The position numbers and the translations under genes were made by a program. Below, in pieces: positions 16,301 to 23,618 of a stretch of 29,609 bases of DNA. This DNA comes from an uncultured Bacteroides sp. (lineage in GTDB: Bacteria > Bacteroidota > Bacteroidia > Bacteroidales > Bacteroidaceae), in assembly GCF_937912035.1 (NCBI RefSeq), contig NZ_CALDPF010000042.1, positions 1 to 29,609 of the forward strand, read 5' to 3'. Position 1 is the first letter of the stretch. The number at the start of each line of letters is the position of its first letter. The notes under the pieces were generated by a model. That model ran no database searches. It was not told the DNA's origin and worked only from the letters and a program-made list of their open reading frames with translations.

Positions 16301-17852
16301 CGGACCATTCAAGGGACTCGACCTTGAAGGTAGAGCTAAAGCAGAAATCGGAATGAAGGTAAACGTTTTGAACAGCTACTTCAATGCCAAGGCTGACTCT
16401 GTAATAATCAACTCGGGCGAGTTTATATTCAATAACGTACAGCTGAGCGATAATGAAGGCCACACAGGCACGGCCAACGGATATCTGAGACATAGAAAGC
16501 TGAAGAATCTAAGCTACATGTTCAGGTTTGACACTAGTAATATGATGGTTTTCAGTTCGGACAAGGAATCTCCTGAGTTTCCTTTTTATGGGAAAATATA
16601 CGCATCAGGAAGAACAACCATTCGTGGAAATGAAAGCACAGGACTTGTAGTAGATGGAAATGTCAGAGCTGAAAACAATACGTCTTTTGTATATGTCCTT
16701 GGAACGGCTACAGAAGCCATAAGCAAACAGTTTATCACATTCGTAGATAAAACTCCACGAAGAAGACAGGAAGAGATAAAAACAGATTTATATCATTACC
16801 TGAATGTACAAAAGGCCCTTGAAGAGGAGGATACGCCACCGGATATAAGAATAAATCTTCAGATAGAACCTTCTCCACAGGCCGACATGAAAATTATAAT
16901 GGACCCGGCCTCAGGCGATTACATATCTGCCAAAGGTACAGGAAGCTTGAGAATAAGCTTCTTCAACAAAGGTAATTTCCAGATATTCGGCAATTACAAC
17001 ATATCGGAAGGTATCTACAAACTGAGTATGCAGAACATTATAAGGAAAGATTTTGTCCTCAGACAAGGAGGCAGCGTTTCTTTCAATGGAGACCCTAAGG
17101 CAGCAAACCTGAACGTACAGGCCGTTTATACTGTCCCTTCAGCATCATTGAACGACCTTATTGCGGACGCTACATCCACCAGAGGTAATATCAGGGTGAA
17201 CTGTATAGTAAACCTTTCGGGACTGTTGACATCGCCAAATTTAAGTTTCGACATAGAGTTGCCTACAGTAAACGAAGAGGACAGACAAGTAGTGAAGAGT
17301 CTGACCAGCACACCGGAACAGATGACCACACAGATTATCTATCTGCTGGGAGTAGGTAAATTCTATACATACGATTATGCCGCACAGAGCGGACAGTCCG
17401 ACGCTACAAGTTCGCTGGCATTCAGCACATTGTCCGGGCAGCTTAACAATATGTTGTCGCAGGTAATCGACAACCAGAACTGGAACCTTGGAACAAACCT
17501 CACTACAGGTCAGAACGGTTGGACAGACGTTGAGGCAGAAGCCATACTGAGCGGAAGACTTCTGAACAACAGACTTATTATAAACGGAAACTTCGGATAT
17601 AAGGAAAATACGCTGAGAAATACTAACTTTGTAGGCGATTTCGAAGCGATCTGGCTGTTGACAAAAAACGGCGACTTCCGATTGAGAGGATATAACCAGA
17701 CGAACGACAGATACTTCACTAAATCAACGCTCACCACGCAGGGTATAGGTCTTATCTATAAAAAGGATTTCACCCGTTGGGACGAGCTTATTGACTGGGT
17801 AAGCAATTTCCGATTATACAGAAAGAAGAAATTGTCGCAGAACAAGAAATGA
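13371..17852 (+). CDS. tamB: TamB-like translocation/assembly module protein (DUF490/AsmA superfamily)
   Basis: A 1493-residue envelope protein. One N-terminal membrane anchor (about residues 10-35, LRTIIISMMVIYFGLIALLN) is followed by a very long beta-rich body of repeated short strands (AsmA-like, e.g. VRELSKLLNTEVKIGNIDLG at the start), and a conserved TamB C-terminal domain from about residue 1140 (PPDIRINLQIEPSPQADMKI..., GTGSLRISFFNKGNFQIFGN, SEGIYKLSMQNIIRKDFVL, QIIYLLGVGKFYTYD). TamB bridges inner and outer membrane and is involved in phospholipid transport or outer-membrane protein assembly. In Bacteroidetes it works without a classical TamA in some species; no TamA is next to it here. 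ATG 13371 was chosen because the upstream extension runs through the promoter. Its stop overlaps the ATG of the agmatine deiminase gene by four bases. Confidence 0.93.
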   Translation: MRKFTLLKHTLRTIIISMMVIYFGLIALLNIPFVQQGISSFAVRELSKLLNTEVKIGNIDLGLLNRIIVNDMEIYGPEGERLVNIARFSAKFDIQAIIRGKISINSIQLFGSDFNLEKKDKNSDINIKFITDLFINKDKDKEKKAIDLRINSVLVRRSSVNFNILSEAETEGKFNPSHLSVKNISANISLKALTEDSLNIHVKRLSMAEKSGLILKKLSFKAIGNKSNMRIDDFELLLPNSNIRLDSLVSDFNNMLNIRKISDINYRCDMSAKIVLSDIKPLVPSLKNFNDTINLYAGLKNEGSKHYIKNLNIYSNDRTVTLAFGGNLTTVNDSTDMYFDVDVKKLDINEKGVKWIFKNINGNANIPDIVHRISSASISGNIKGTPEKIENKLIVYTPLGNIKSNFFMNRDSINKRRSYSGRFYSEKLNLGKLAKKKNMLGNASFDITLNGLTYQDNKPESYVKGEIKSLDVKGYTYHNIKLNGMYTPGGFNGHIAINDKNVKLNIDGKFSTAEEIPVFKLTAGLKDFRPDRLKLTEKYVNTTYSLNLLADFRGKSIDDIEGYINIDSLTCTSENADENYFLPYFRLIANKNLKGNDIQIKSNFINGEINGNYSYKTITSSVVKVAHRYIPSFFQENNRIIKQETSNNFTLKFKIDNSDFLKKVLKLPIEMNMPATLNGYIDDSNTKVYINANIPEIIYNNKKYESTTLLFENPEKDLHCHIRSNMLMNKGAMVNVSLNAKAYNDTLATNVYWGNNTNVTYSGKISANTIFSKNINNSKLHTEIELEPSQVVLNDTIWNIHKSNISIDNDSIDISNFLFEHGKQYVKINGRLGKKESDSCMVNLQNVNLLYIMDMIQFNAVKFEGNASGKIFASNVLNKPLLDARLKVNNFSLNEALLGEADIKGGFDNEKGRILLDADIRKSDGVFTGVKGYVSPKEKGLDLSINAGGTDMSFLQHFIKDIFTDIKGKAYGNVRLFGPFKGLDLEGRAKAEIGMKVNVLNSYFNAKADSVIINSGEFIFNNVQLSDNEGHTGTANGYLRHRKLKNLSYMFRFDTSNMMVFSSDKESPEFPFYGKIYASGRTTIRGNESTGLVVDGNVRAENNTSFVYVLGTATEAISKQFITFVDKTPRRRQEEIKTDLYHYLNVQKALEEEDTPPDIRINLQIEPSPQADMKIIMDPASGDYISAKGTGSLRISFFNKGNFQIFGNYNISEGIYKLSMQNIIRKDFVLRQGGSVSFNGDPKAANLNVQAVYTVPSASLNDLIADATSTRGNIRVNCIVNLSGLLTSPNLSFDIELPTVNEEDRQVVKSLTSTPEQMTTQIIYLLGVGKFYTYDYAAQSGQSDATSSLAFSTLSGQLNNMLSQVIDNQNWNLGTNLTTGQNGWTDVEAEAILSGRLLNNRLIINGNFGYKENTLRNTNFVGDFEAIWLLTKNGDFRLRGYNQTNDRYFTKSTLTTQGIGLIYKKDFTRWDELIDWVSNFRLYRKKKLSQNKK

Positions 17853-18907
17853 ATACACATAAAAATAATATAAGAATAATGAACAATAATCTTTCGCTCC
17901 CGTCAGAATGGGACAAACAGAGTTATATACAGCTGACATGGCCACACATCAATACAGATTGGGCTTATATGTTGGAAGAAGTGGAAAAGTGTTTTGTAAA
18001 TCTCGCTACAGAGATTGCATCAAGACAACCTCTCCTACTTGTTGCACCGGAATTCCCAGAGGCACTCAAAGATTTTCCATACAAAGAGAATATCACATTC
18101 TTCCAGTGTAAGACTAACGATACTTGGGCAAGAGACCACGCTTTCATAACACTGAAGGACAAGCATGGCGACCCCCAACTGCTGGATTTCTGCTTCAACG
18201 GATGGGGTATGAAATTCGCTGCCGACAAAGACAACCTTATCAACAGCAAGCTTTTCGGCAAGCACATCTTGAACGGTGACTATATAAACAAGCGTGACTT
18301 CGTTCTGGAAGGAGGTTCCATTGAAAGCGACGGAAAAGGTACGCTTCTCACCACATCGCTATGCCTGCTGGCACCAAACAGAAACGATACAATGTCGCGC
18401 CATGAGATAGAAGACTATCTGAAAGATGCTTTCAATCTTCAGCAGATTCTCTGGTTGGACTATGGTTATCTGGCGGGCGACGACACTGACAGCCATGTTG
18501 ATACCCTTGCAAGACTTTGTCCGGACGACACAATAGCATACGTAAAATGCGGCAATCCTGATGACGAGCATTACAGCGCCTTGCTGGCTATGGAAAAGCA
18601 GCTGGAGTCATTCACTACACTCGACGGCAAACCATACAGACTGCTCCCTCTGCCTATGCCGGAAGCTATCTATGATGAAGATGGCTACAGACTGCCTGCC
18701 ACTTACGCTAACTTCCTGATAATGAACGATGCTGTGCTCTACCCTACTTACGGTCAGCCTGAAAATGACAAGGAAGCGGCAAGAGTTCTGGCGCAGGCTT
18801 TCCCGGGAAGAGAAATCGTAGGCATAGACTGTAACGCCCTTATCAAACAGCACGGCTCATTGCACTGCGTAACTATGCAATACCCTGAATCAGTATTCAA
18901 AGGATAA
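17849..18907 (+). CDS. aguA: Agmatine deiminase (agmatine iminohydrolase)
   Basis: A 352-residue enzyme of the peptidylarginine deiminase/guanidino-modifying fold, converting agmatine to N-carbamoylputrescine plus ammonia. Visible active-site features: LPSEWDKQSYIQLTWPH near the start, NDTWARDHAF (Asp96), LEGGSIESDG (Glu154), the DSHVDTLAR motif (His216, Asp218) and the nucleophile in SLHCVTMQYP (Cys340). The first ATG (17849) overlaps the tamB stop codon. A second in-frame ATG at 17879 gives a protein starting nearer the conserved region, so the start is uncertain by ten residues. The next gene encodes the enzyme for the following step, which fixes the substrate as agmatine rather than peptidyl-arginine. 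Confidence 0.93.
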   Translation: MNTHKNNIRIMNNNLSLPSEWDKQSYIQLTWPHINTDWAYMLEEVEKCFVNLATEIASRQPLLLVAPEFPEALKDFPYKENITFFQCKTNDTWARDHAFITLKDKHGDPQLLDFCFNGWGMKFAADKDNLINSKLFGKHILNGDYINKRDFVLEGGSIESDGKGTLLTTSLCLLAPNRNDTMSRHEIEDYLKDAFNLQQILWLDYGYLAGDDTDSHVDTLARLCPDDTIAYVKCGNPDDEHYSALLAMEKQLESFTTLDGKPYRLLPLPMPEAIYDEDGYRLPATYANFLIMNDAVLYPTYGQPENDKEAARVLAQAFPGREIVGIDCNALIKQHGSLHCVTMQYPESVFKG

Positions 18908-18935
18908 AAACATCAACATTATAATTTAAACAGAC

Positions 18936-19823
18936 ATGAACAGAATAATAAGAGTTGGTATCGTCCAGCAGTCATGCACAGGAGATATCAAATATAACTT
19001 GGAAAAACTTCACAGAAATATAGCTTCACTGGCAAAAGCCGGAGCACAACTTGTAATATTACAGGAATTGCACAACTCACTTTACTTCTGCCAGACAGAA
19101 GACACAAGGCTGTTCGACCTGGCAGAACCTATTCCAGGTCCTTCAACCGGATTCTATAGCGAAATAGCAGCGGCATACGGTATCGTTCTTGTAACATCAC
19201 TGTTCGAACGCCGTGCGGCAGGTCTGTATCACAACACAGCCGTAGTGTTCGAAAAGGACGGAAGCATAGCAGGTAAATACCGCAAGATGCATATCCCGGA
19301 CGATCCTGCTTATTACGAAAAATTCTATTTCACTCCGGGCGATATAGGTTTCGAACCGATTCAGACTTCAGTTGGAAAACTCGGTGTACAGGTATGTTGG
19401 GATCAATGGTATCCGGAAGGAGCCCGCATGATGGCGCTCAAGGGAGCAGAACTACTCATCTATCCTACTGCCATAGGCTGGGAAAGCACTGACACACAAG
19501 AAGAGAAGCTTCGTCAGCTCGGTGCATGGGTTACAGTACAGAGAGGTCATGCTGTTGCAAACGGACTGCCTGTAATTGCAGTAAACCGTGTGGGACACGA
19601 GCCAGATCCTTCAGGCCAGACCAACGGTATCCAGTTCTGGGGAAACAGCTTCGTGGCAGGTCCGCAGGGAGAAATAATCGCCCAGGCTGACAATATGAAG
19701 GAAGAAAATATCATAGTCGATATAGACATGAACCGCAGCGAGAACGTACGCCGTTGGTGGCCGTTCCTTAGAGACCGTAGAATTGACGAATTTGGAGAAC
19801 TGACAAAACGATTCAGAGATTGA
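18936..19823 (+). CDS. aguB: N-carbamoylputrescine amidase
   Basis: A 295-residue nitrilase-superfamily enzyme hydrolysing N-carbamoylputrescine to putrescine, CO2 and ammonia. The Glu-Lys-Cys catalytic triad is visible as ILQELHNSLYF (Glu44), GKYRKMHIPDDP (Lys117) and VQVCWDQWYPEGAR (Cys154). ELHNSLYFCQ and DPAYYEKFYFTPGD are typical of this subgroup as opposed to other carbon-nitrogen hydrolases. It lies 28 bases after aguA, so arginine-derived agmatine is taken to putrescine by this gene pair. Putrescine leads on to spermidine or carboxyspermidine in gut Bacteroidetes. No promoter is seen between the genes; co-transcription from tamB is likely. Confidence 0.95.
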   Translation: MNRIIRVGIVQQSCTGDIKYNLEKLHRNIASLAKAGAQLVILQELHNSLYFCQTEDTRLFDLAEPIPGPSTGFYSEIAAAYGIVLVTSLFERRAAGLYHNTAVVFEKDGSIAGKYRKMHIPDDPAYYEKFYFTPGDIGFEPIQTSVGKLGVQVCWDQWYPEGARMMALKGAELLIYPTAIGWESTDTQEEKLRQLGAWVTVQRGHAVANGLPVIAVNRVGHEPDPSGQTNGIQFWGNSFVAGPQGEIIAQADNMKEENIIVDIDMNRSENVRRWWPFLRDRRIDEFGELTKRFRD

Positions 19824-19838
19824 TAAATCATACATGAC

Positions 19839-21800
19839 ATGGGTAAACTTGCACTTAAAATCTTTAAAGCATTATATGGGCTTGACATTGAGGCTCAAAG
19901 TACCGAACTTACCAGACTCAGACTTGAAAACAAAAGACTGTCTGAACTGTTGAAAAGTACATCAAGGGAATACAACGTCCTCAACGACAAGTACAAGAAG
20001 AAAAAAGAAAGTCTCAGCAATGAATATGGGGTGGTATCCGACGAGCTCAATGAGCTCAAGGGAAAGTACGAGGCCCTGGTCATGGAGAAAGAGAACCTTG
20101 AAAATACCCTCAAGGAAAACTCTGAAAAGTTTAAAGAAGAAACAGATAGGGTTTCCCTGGAATCTGAAAAGATGTCCGGGGAAATCGAAAGTCTGCAGAA
20201 AGTCATCGAAGGACTGAACGCAGAGAAAGATACTCTAGAGAAAGAAAAGGAAACTCTCTGTAAGGAGAAGGAAACCCTTGGCACAGAAAAAGAAAACCTC
20301 GCCAAAGAACTTGAGGCTATCAACAAGGAAAAGGTGGCTCTCAATAGTGAGAAGGATGCTGCAATTAAAGAGCTGGAATCAATCAAAGAGCGTTATCTTA
20401 CTGAAAAAGAAAGTCTTAGCAAAGAACTGAAATCACTTAACGAGCTTCATAAAGCCGAAAAGGAAAATCAAAACAGTGAATATGAGCTGGTGGCTGATGA
20501 ACTGAAAGCACTCAAGGAAAAATACGAGGCTTTAGTCAAAGAAAAAGAGGAACTTGAAAAATCAGCTAAAGAAAATTCCGAAAAGCATAAGGAAGAAACC
20601 AGCAAAATTTCCTTTGAATCTGAAAAAATGAGCGGGGAAATCGAAAATCTGCAAAAGGTTATTAAAGGGCTGAATGCTGAAAAAGACGCTCTCATCAAAG
20701 AAAAAGAAAATCTCCGTAATGAGAATGAAACTCTGTTGCAAGAAAAGAATGTTCTCAACAGTGAAAAAGAAAGCCTTGACAAAAAAAATGAAGAACTTGG
20801 AAAGGAAAACGAAACTCTGAATAAAGAAAAGGAAGTTCTCGGCAAAGAGATAAAATCAGCAAATGAGGCTCACATTGCAGATAAGGACAAGCTGAAAAAA
20901 GAAATAGACAGCCTTGGAAAAGAAATAGCATCACTCAAAGAGTTATATCAAAAGGAGAAAGAGGAGAACACTACCCTCTCCGAGAAAGTGAAAACTCTGG
21001 AAAGTGAAATAGCGAATTTTAGCCTTACTGCACAAATGAAAGAGGAAGTTTATTCTGTTATTGAAAAAGAAGATGAAGAACTTCCGGCTGTTGAAACATC
21101 CATTGATGAGAAATCAGAAAAAATTACTGATGACGAGGAAGAAATGAAAGAGATGATGCAGAAAGAGATAATCTCTTTAACACAGAAATACGATTATATC
21201 CGCGTCACAACAACAATAGGAAACCAGTATATCTACCAGTCCAGACATTTCCAACTCAGGACAGGACTGTTTGATTGGGGAATAGAAGGAAAGGAAATCA
21301 TCACTGACGAAATCCTTTATCTGGAAAATTCAGCTGTAACAAAAATGGAAGGTCTGGACAGTCCTTTCGACGGTGAGGAAATAATATGCAATATGGAAGA
21401 CGAGGATTCCGCTTCTGCTGTTGCCGATTCTTTATTGATGGCAATCTGTACATATCAGCCAATACAGGTAAATTATCATGACAAGAACGGACGTACAACT
21501 CTGAAGAATCTGTATCATGTCACTTTCAAGCCTTTGGCCAACAAGTTCAGTCTGCCATACAAAAATCTTTTCAGAGATATGCTCGACGAGAAAATTGATG
21601 CTGAACAGCTCTCTGCATTGTGTCCGCACAATCCTGAGCCAAGAAACTTCGCTATTCCGCAAATTCAGACTCTCCGCCGTTTCAATGCTTTCTTCACTAC
21701 AAAAGAAGGTATAGAAACAATGAAAGAAGGAATCAAACTTGCACAAGATGCAGAACAGACAGAACTGGCAGAGGTGCTGATGAGTAAGATTCAGAATTGA
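19839..21800 (+). CDS. Long coiled-coil protein with WYL-like C-terminal region
   Basis: A 653-residue protein with three parts. The N-terminus (MGKLALKIFKALYGLDIEAQ) is short and amphipathic. Residues about 20-410 are a near-continuous charged coiled coil dominated by Glu, Lys, Leu and Asn, containing a segment of about 75 residues present twice, 152 residues apart. After an acidic linker (DDEEEMKEMMQKE) comes a globular C-terminus (about 440-653). Within it, AICTYQPIQVNYHDKNGRTT (from residue 534) followed by a beta-rich stretch resembles the start of a WYL domain, which often senses nucleic-acid or nucleotide ligands. No DNA-binding domain is present. I know no function. It begins 15 bases after aguB and is probably the last gene of that operon. 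The resemblance to WYL is weak and inferred. Confidence 0.75.
   Translation: MGKLALKIFKALYGLDIEAQSTELTRLRLENKRLSELLKSTSREYNVLNDKYKKKKESLSNEYGVVSDELNELKGKYEALVMEKENLENTLKENSEKFKEETDRVSLESEKMSGEIESLQKVIEGLNAEKDTLEKEKETLCKEKETLGTEKENLAKELEAINKEKVALNSEKDAAIKELESIKERYLTEKESLSKELKSLNELHKAEKENQNSEYELVADELKALKEKYEALVKEKEELEKSAKENSEKHKEETSKISFESEKMSGEIENLQKVIKGLNAEKDALIKEKENLRNENETLLQEKNVLNSEKESLDKKNEELGKENETLNKEKEVLGKEIKSANEAHIADKDKLKKEIDSLGKEIASLKELYQKEKEENTTLSEKVKTLESEIANFSLTAQMKEEVYSVIEKEDEELPAVETSIDEKSEKITDDEEEMKEMMQKEIISLTQKYDYIRVTTTIGNQYIYQSRHFQLRTGLFDWGIEGKEIITDEILYLENSAVTKMEGLDSPFDGEEIICNMEDEDSASAVADSLLMAICTYQPIQVNYHDKNGRTTLKNLYHVTFKPLANKFSLPYKNLFRDMLDEKIDAEQLSALCPHNPEPRNFAIPQIQTLRRFNAFFTTKEGIETMKEGIKLAQDAEQTELAEVLMSKIQN
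20022..20706 (+). repeat. Internal duplication in the coiled-coil gene, period 456 bases
   Basis: Bases 20022-20250 and 20478-20706 encode near-identical segments offset by exactly 456 bases (152 codons). Examples are EYGVVSDELNELKGKYEALV versus EYELVADELKALKEKYEALV, and SEKMSGEIESLQKVIEGLNA versus SEKMSGEIENLQKVIKGLNA. The intervening 76 residues differ more. This is an old in-frame duplication within the gene. Confidence 0.8.
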
Positions 21801-21859
21801 GATATTGTTTTAAGCACAAATTTATCCTCAAAACGTGTACGGTCTTCTAAAAAAAATTA

Positions 21860-21867
21860 TAATTTTG
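21860..21867 (+). promoter_or_regulatory. -7 box immediately before the HU-like/SPOR gene
   Basis: TAATTTTG matches TAnnTTTG and ends four bases before the ATG at 21872, implying a leaderless or nearly leaderless transcript. No -33 element is clear. It probably starts the transcription unit that runs into the hydrogenase genes. Confidence 0.45.
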
Positions 21868-21871
21868 CAGT

Positions 21872-23026
21872 ATGAAAGAGCTAGCAAGACATATAGAAGT
21901 ACTTTTACTGGAAAATGACTGTGTAATAGTTCCCGGTCTGGGAGGTTTCATTGCACACAATAAAGCTGCAGAATTCAAGGATTCTGCAAATGTATTTTGC
22001 CCGCCGGTAAGGACTATCGGTTTCAATCCGCAACTTATAATAAACGACGGTTTATTGGCACAGTCATACATGCAAGCCTACGACACTGACTTTCCTGACG
22101 CAAGCAGGAAAATTGAAAGTGTAGTATCTCAAATAAAAGATTCATTATATAAAAATGGACAGGCAGAACTTGAAAATATAGGAACACTATATTACACCAT
22201 GGCAGGAGTATATGGTTTTGAACCATATCAGAATGCTTTTTTCAGTCCTAGTCTGTATGGTTTGGGCAGTTTCTCAATTTCTCCTCTTTCTGAGTTGAAA
22301 CCGCTCAATGAAACTACCATAGAGCCGCGTATAATGATTGAGACAGTACCCTCTTCCGACGAAGACAAAAAAGCAAAAGCAAAACAGCGTCATATCATTA
22401 AGCGTATGGCAGAGCATGCTGTAGGAATTGCCGCTGCTGTTATATTATTCTTTGTACTCTCAGTTCCGGTAGAGAACACTTATCTCGATAATTCAAGCTA
22501 TGCGTCTTTGGGAGCAGAAACTATGCTTGACGCTATCAGAAGCAAGTCAATGGCAACGACATCGCTTGAAACAAAGGATATCAAGCAGAATAATGCGAAA
22601 AACAGACGAAATAATGTGAACACTTTACGTCCTGTTGCTGTTAAAAGTGTAAAGGTGGAAAAAGCCGAGCCTAAAGCTTCTAAAGAAGTAAAGGTATCAC
22701 AAGCTGTTGCAAAGAAAGAGGTTGTCAAAGCTGAAGCAATGAAGGCTGAAACAAAAAGTACAAAGGAAGTACAAAAAAGCAATTCTTCGAAGAATAATGG
22801 TATGTTCATTATCGTAGCGAGTCTGCCAACCATGCAGGACGCAGAAAAAGAGCTTGCCAAGTTCAAGAAACAGGGATACGAAGAAGCTACTATCCTGACA
22901 TCAGACAACCGTTATCGTATAGCATTATACCGCTATACTGACAAGTCAAAAGCTTACGAAAAGATAAATGAACTGAGAAAAGACGAACAGTTCAAGACAG
23001 CGTGGTTACTGAATAAATCTAAATGA
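21872..23026 (+). CDS. HU-like (CCDC81-type) and SPOR domain membrane protein
   Basis: A 384-residue protein in four parts. The N-terminal part (about 1-135) begins MKELARHIEVLLLENDCVIV, then PGLGGFIAHNKAAEF and AELENIGTLYYTMAGVYGFE; this is the HU-like domain pair seen in Bacteroidetes 'HU-CCDC81 and SPOR' proteins, related to the DNA-binding protein HU. One membrane helix follows at about 182-200 (HAVGIAAAVILFFVLSVPV). Then comes a Lys/Ala/Glu-rich linker of about 90 residues. The C-terminal SPOR domain (about 310-384, MFIIVASLPTMQDAEKELAK onward) is of the type that binds septal peptidoglycan. The layout puts the HU-like part in the cytoplasm and SPOR in the periplasm, suggesting a link between nucleoid or polymer and division site. 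Followed after 14 bases by the FHA gene. Confidence 0.85.
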   Translation: MKELARHIEVLLLENDCVIVPGLGGFIAHNKAAEFKDSANVFCPPVRTIGFNPQLIINDGLLAQSYMQAYDTDFPDASRKIESVVSQIKDSLYKNGQAELENIGTLYYTMAGVYGFEPYQNAFFSPSLYGLGSFSISPLSELKPLNETTIEPRIMIETVPSSDEDKKAKAKQRHIIKRMAEHAVGIAAAVILFFVLSVPVENTYLDNSSYASLGAETMLDAIRSKSMATTSLETKDIKQNNAKNRRNNVNTLRPVAVKSVKVEKAEPKASKEVKVSQAVAKKEVVKAEAMKAETKSTKEVQKSNSSKNNGMFIIVASLPTMQDAEKELAKFKKQGYEEATILTSDNRYRIALYRYTDKSKAYEKINELRKDEQFKTAWLLNKSK

Positions 23027-23040
23027 TTAATTTTTAAGGA

Positions 23041-23577
23041 ATGAAAAGAGTAAGATGTCCTAAATGCGACAATTACATCCAGTTTGATGAAACCAAGTAT
23101 GAAGAAGGACAGTCATTGGTTTTCATCTGCCCCGAGTGTAAAAAACAGTTCAGCATACGTTTGGGACGTACCAAGCTTAATGCAGCAACACGTCGCGAAG
23201 AGATCATAGACGAAAAGGAAGGAACAAAGGATTTTGGCAATGTAGTGGTTATAGAAAACACTTTTGCATACAAACAGGTATTGCCCCTGCATGAAGGCGA
23301 TAACGTAATAGGACGCAGATGCAAGGGAACAGATGTTGACATAGCCATAGAAACAAACGATCCGAGCATGGACCGCAGGCATTGCATAATCAATGTAAAA
23401 AGAAATAAGCAAGGAAAATTAATATATACATTAAGGGATAACGACAGTATAACGGGAACATTCCACATGAATGAAATCCTGGGGCCTAAAGAAAGAGTTA
23501 TAATCGAAGAAGGAAGTATTTTCACTTTAGGCGCTACTACTCTTATTCTGCGCGGCGCAGAAGAAAACAAAGAATAA
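23041..23577 (+). CDS. Zinc-ribbon and FHA domain protein
   Basis: A 178-residue protein. The N-terminus is a zinc ribbon (MKRVRCPKCDNYIQF with C6 and C9, then ICPECKKQFSI with C30 and C33). Residues about 75-172 form an FHA domain: NVIGRRCKGTDVDIAI, then NDPSMDRRHCIINV with the conserved Gly-Arg (91-92), Ser109 and His114, and a closing IFTLGATTLILR strand. FHA domains bind phosphothreonine peptides, so it may report Ser/Thr kinase activity; no kinase gene is in the window. It lies between the HU-like/SPOR gene (14-base gap) and the hydrogenase gene (41-base gap). No own promoter seen. Confidence 0.88.
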   Translation: MKRVRCPKCDNYIQFDETKYEEGQSLVFICPECKKQFSIRLGRTKLNAATRREEIIDEKEGTKDFGNVVVIENTFAYKQVLPLHEGDNVIGRRCKGTDVDIAIETNDPSMDRRHCIINVKRNKQGKLIYTLRDNDSITGTFHMNEILGPKERVIIEEGSIFTLGATTLILRGAEENKE

Positions 23578-23618
23578 CTAACTATATTTTTAACTAACAT
23601 CACACTACTTTTTTACTT

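Noticed and set aside
20022..20706. Repeated DNA considered as a tandem repeat array or mobile element
   Set aside because: The period is exactly 152 codons, stays in frame inside one coiled-coil gene and is diverged at the DNA level, so it is an internal gene duplication.
19895..20845. Two Ser/Phe-rich minus-strand frames (163 and 125 aa)
   Set aside because: They are the exact antisense of Glu/Lys-rich coiled-coil codons, which automatically read as Ser/Phe/Leu.
23073..23603. 176-aa minus-strand frame antisense to the FHA gene
   Set aside because: The sense strand has a clear zinc ribbon and FHA domain; the antisense product is low-complexity and unrecognisable.
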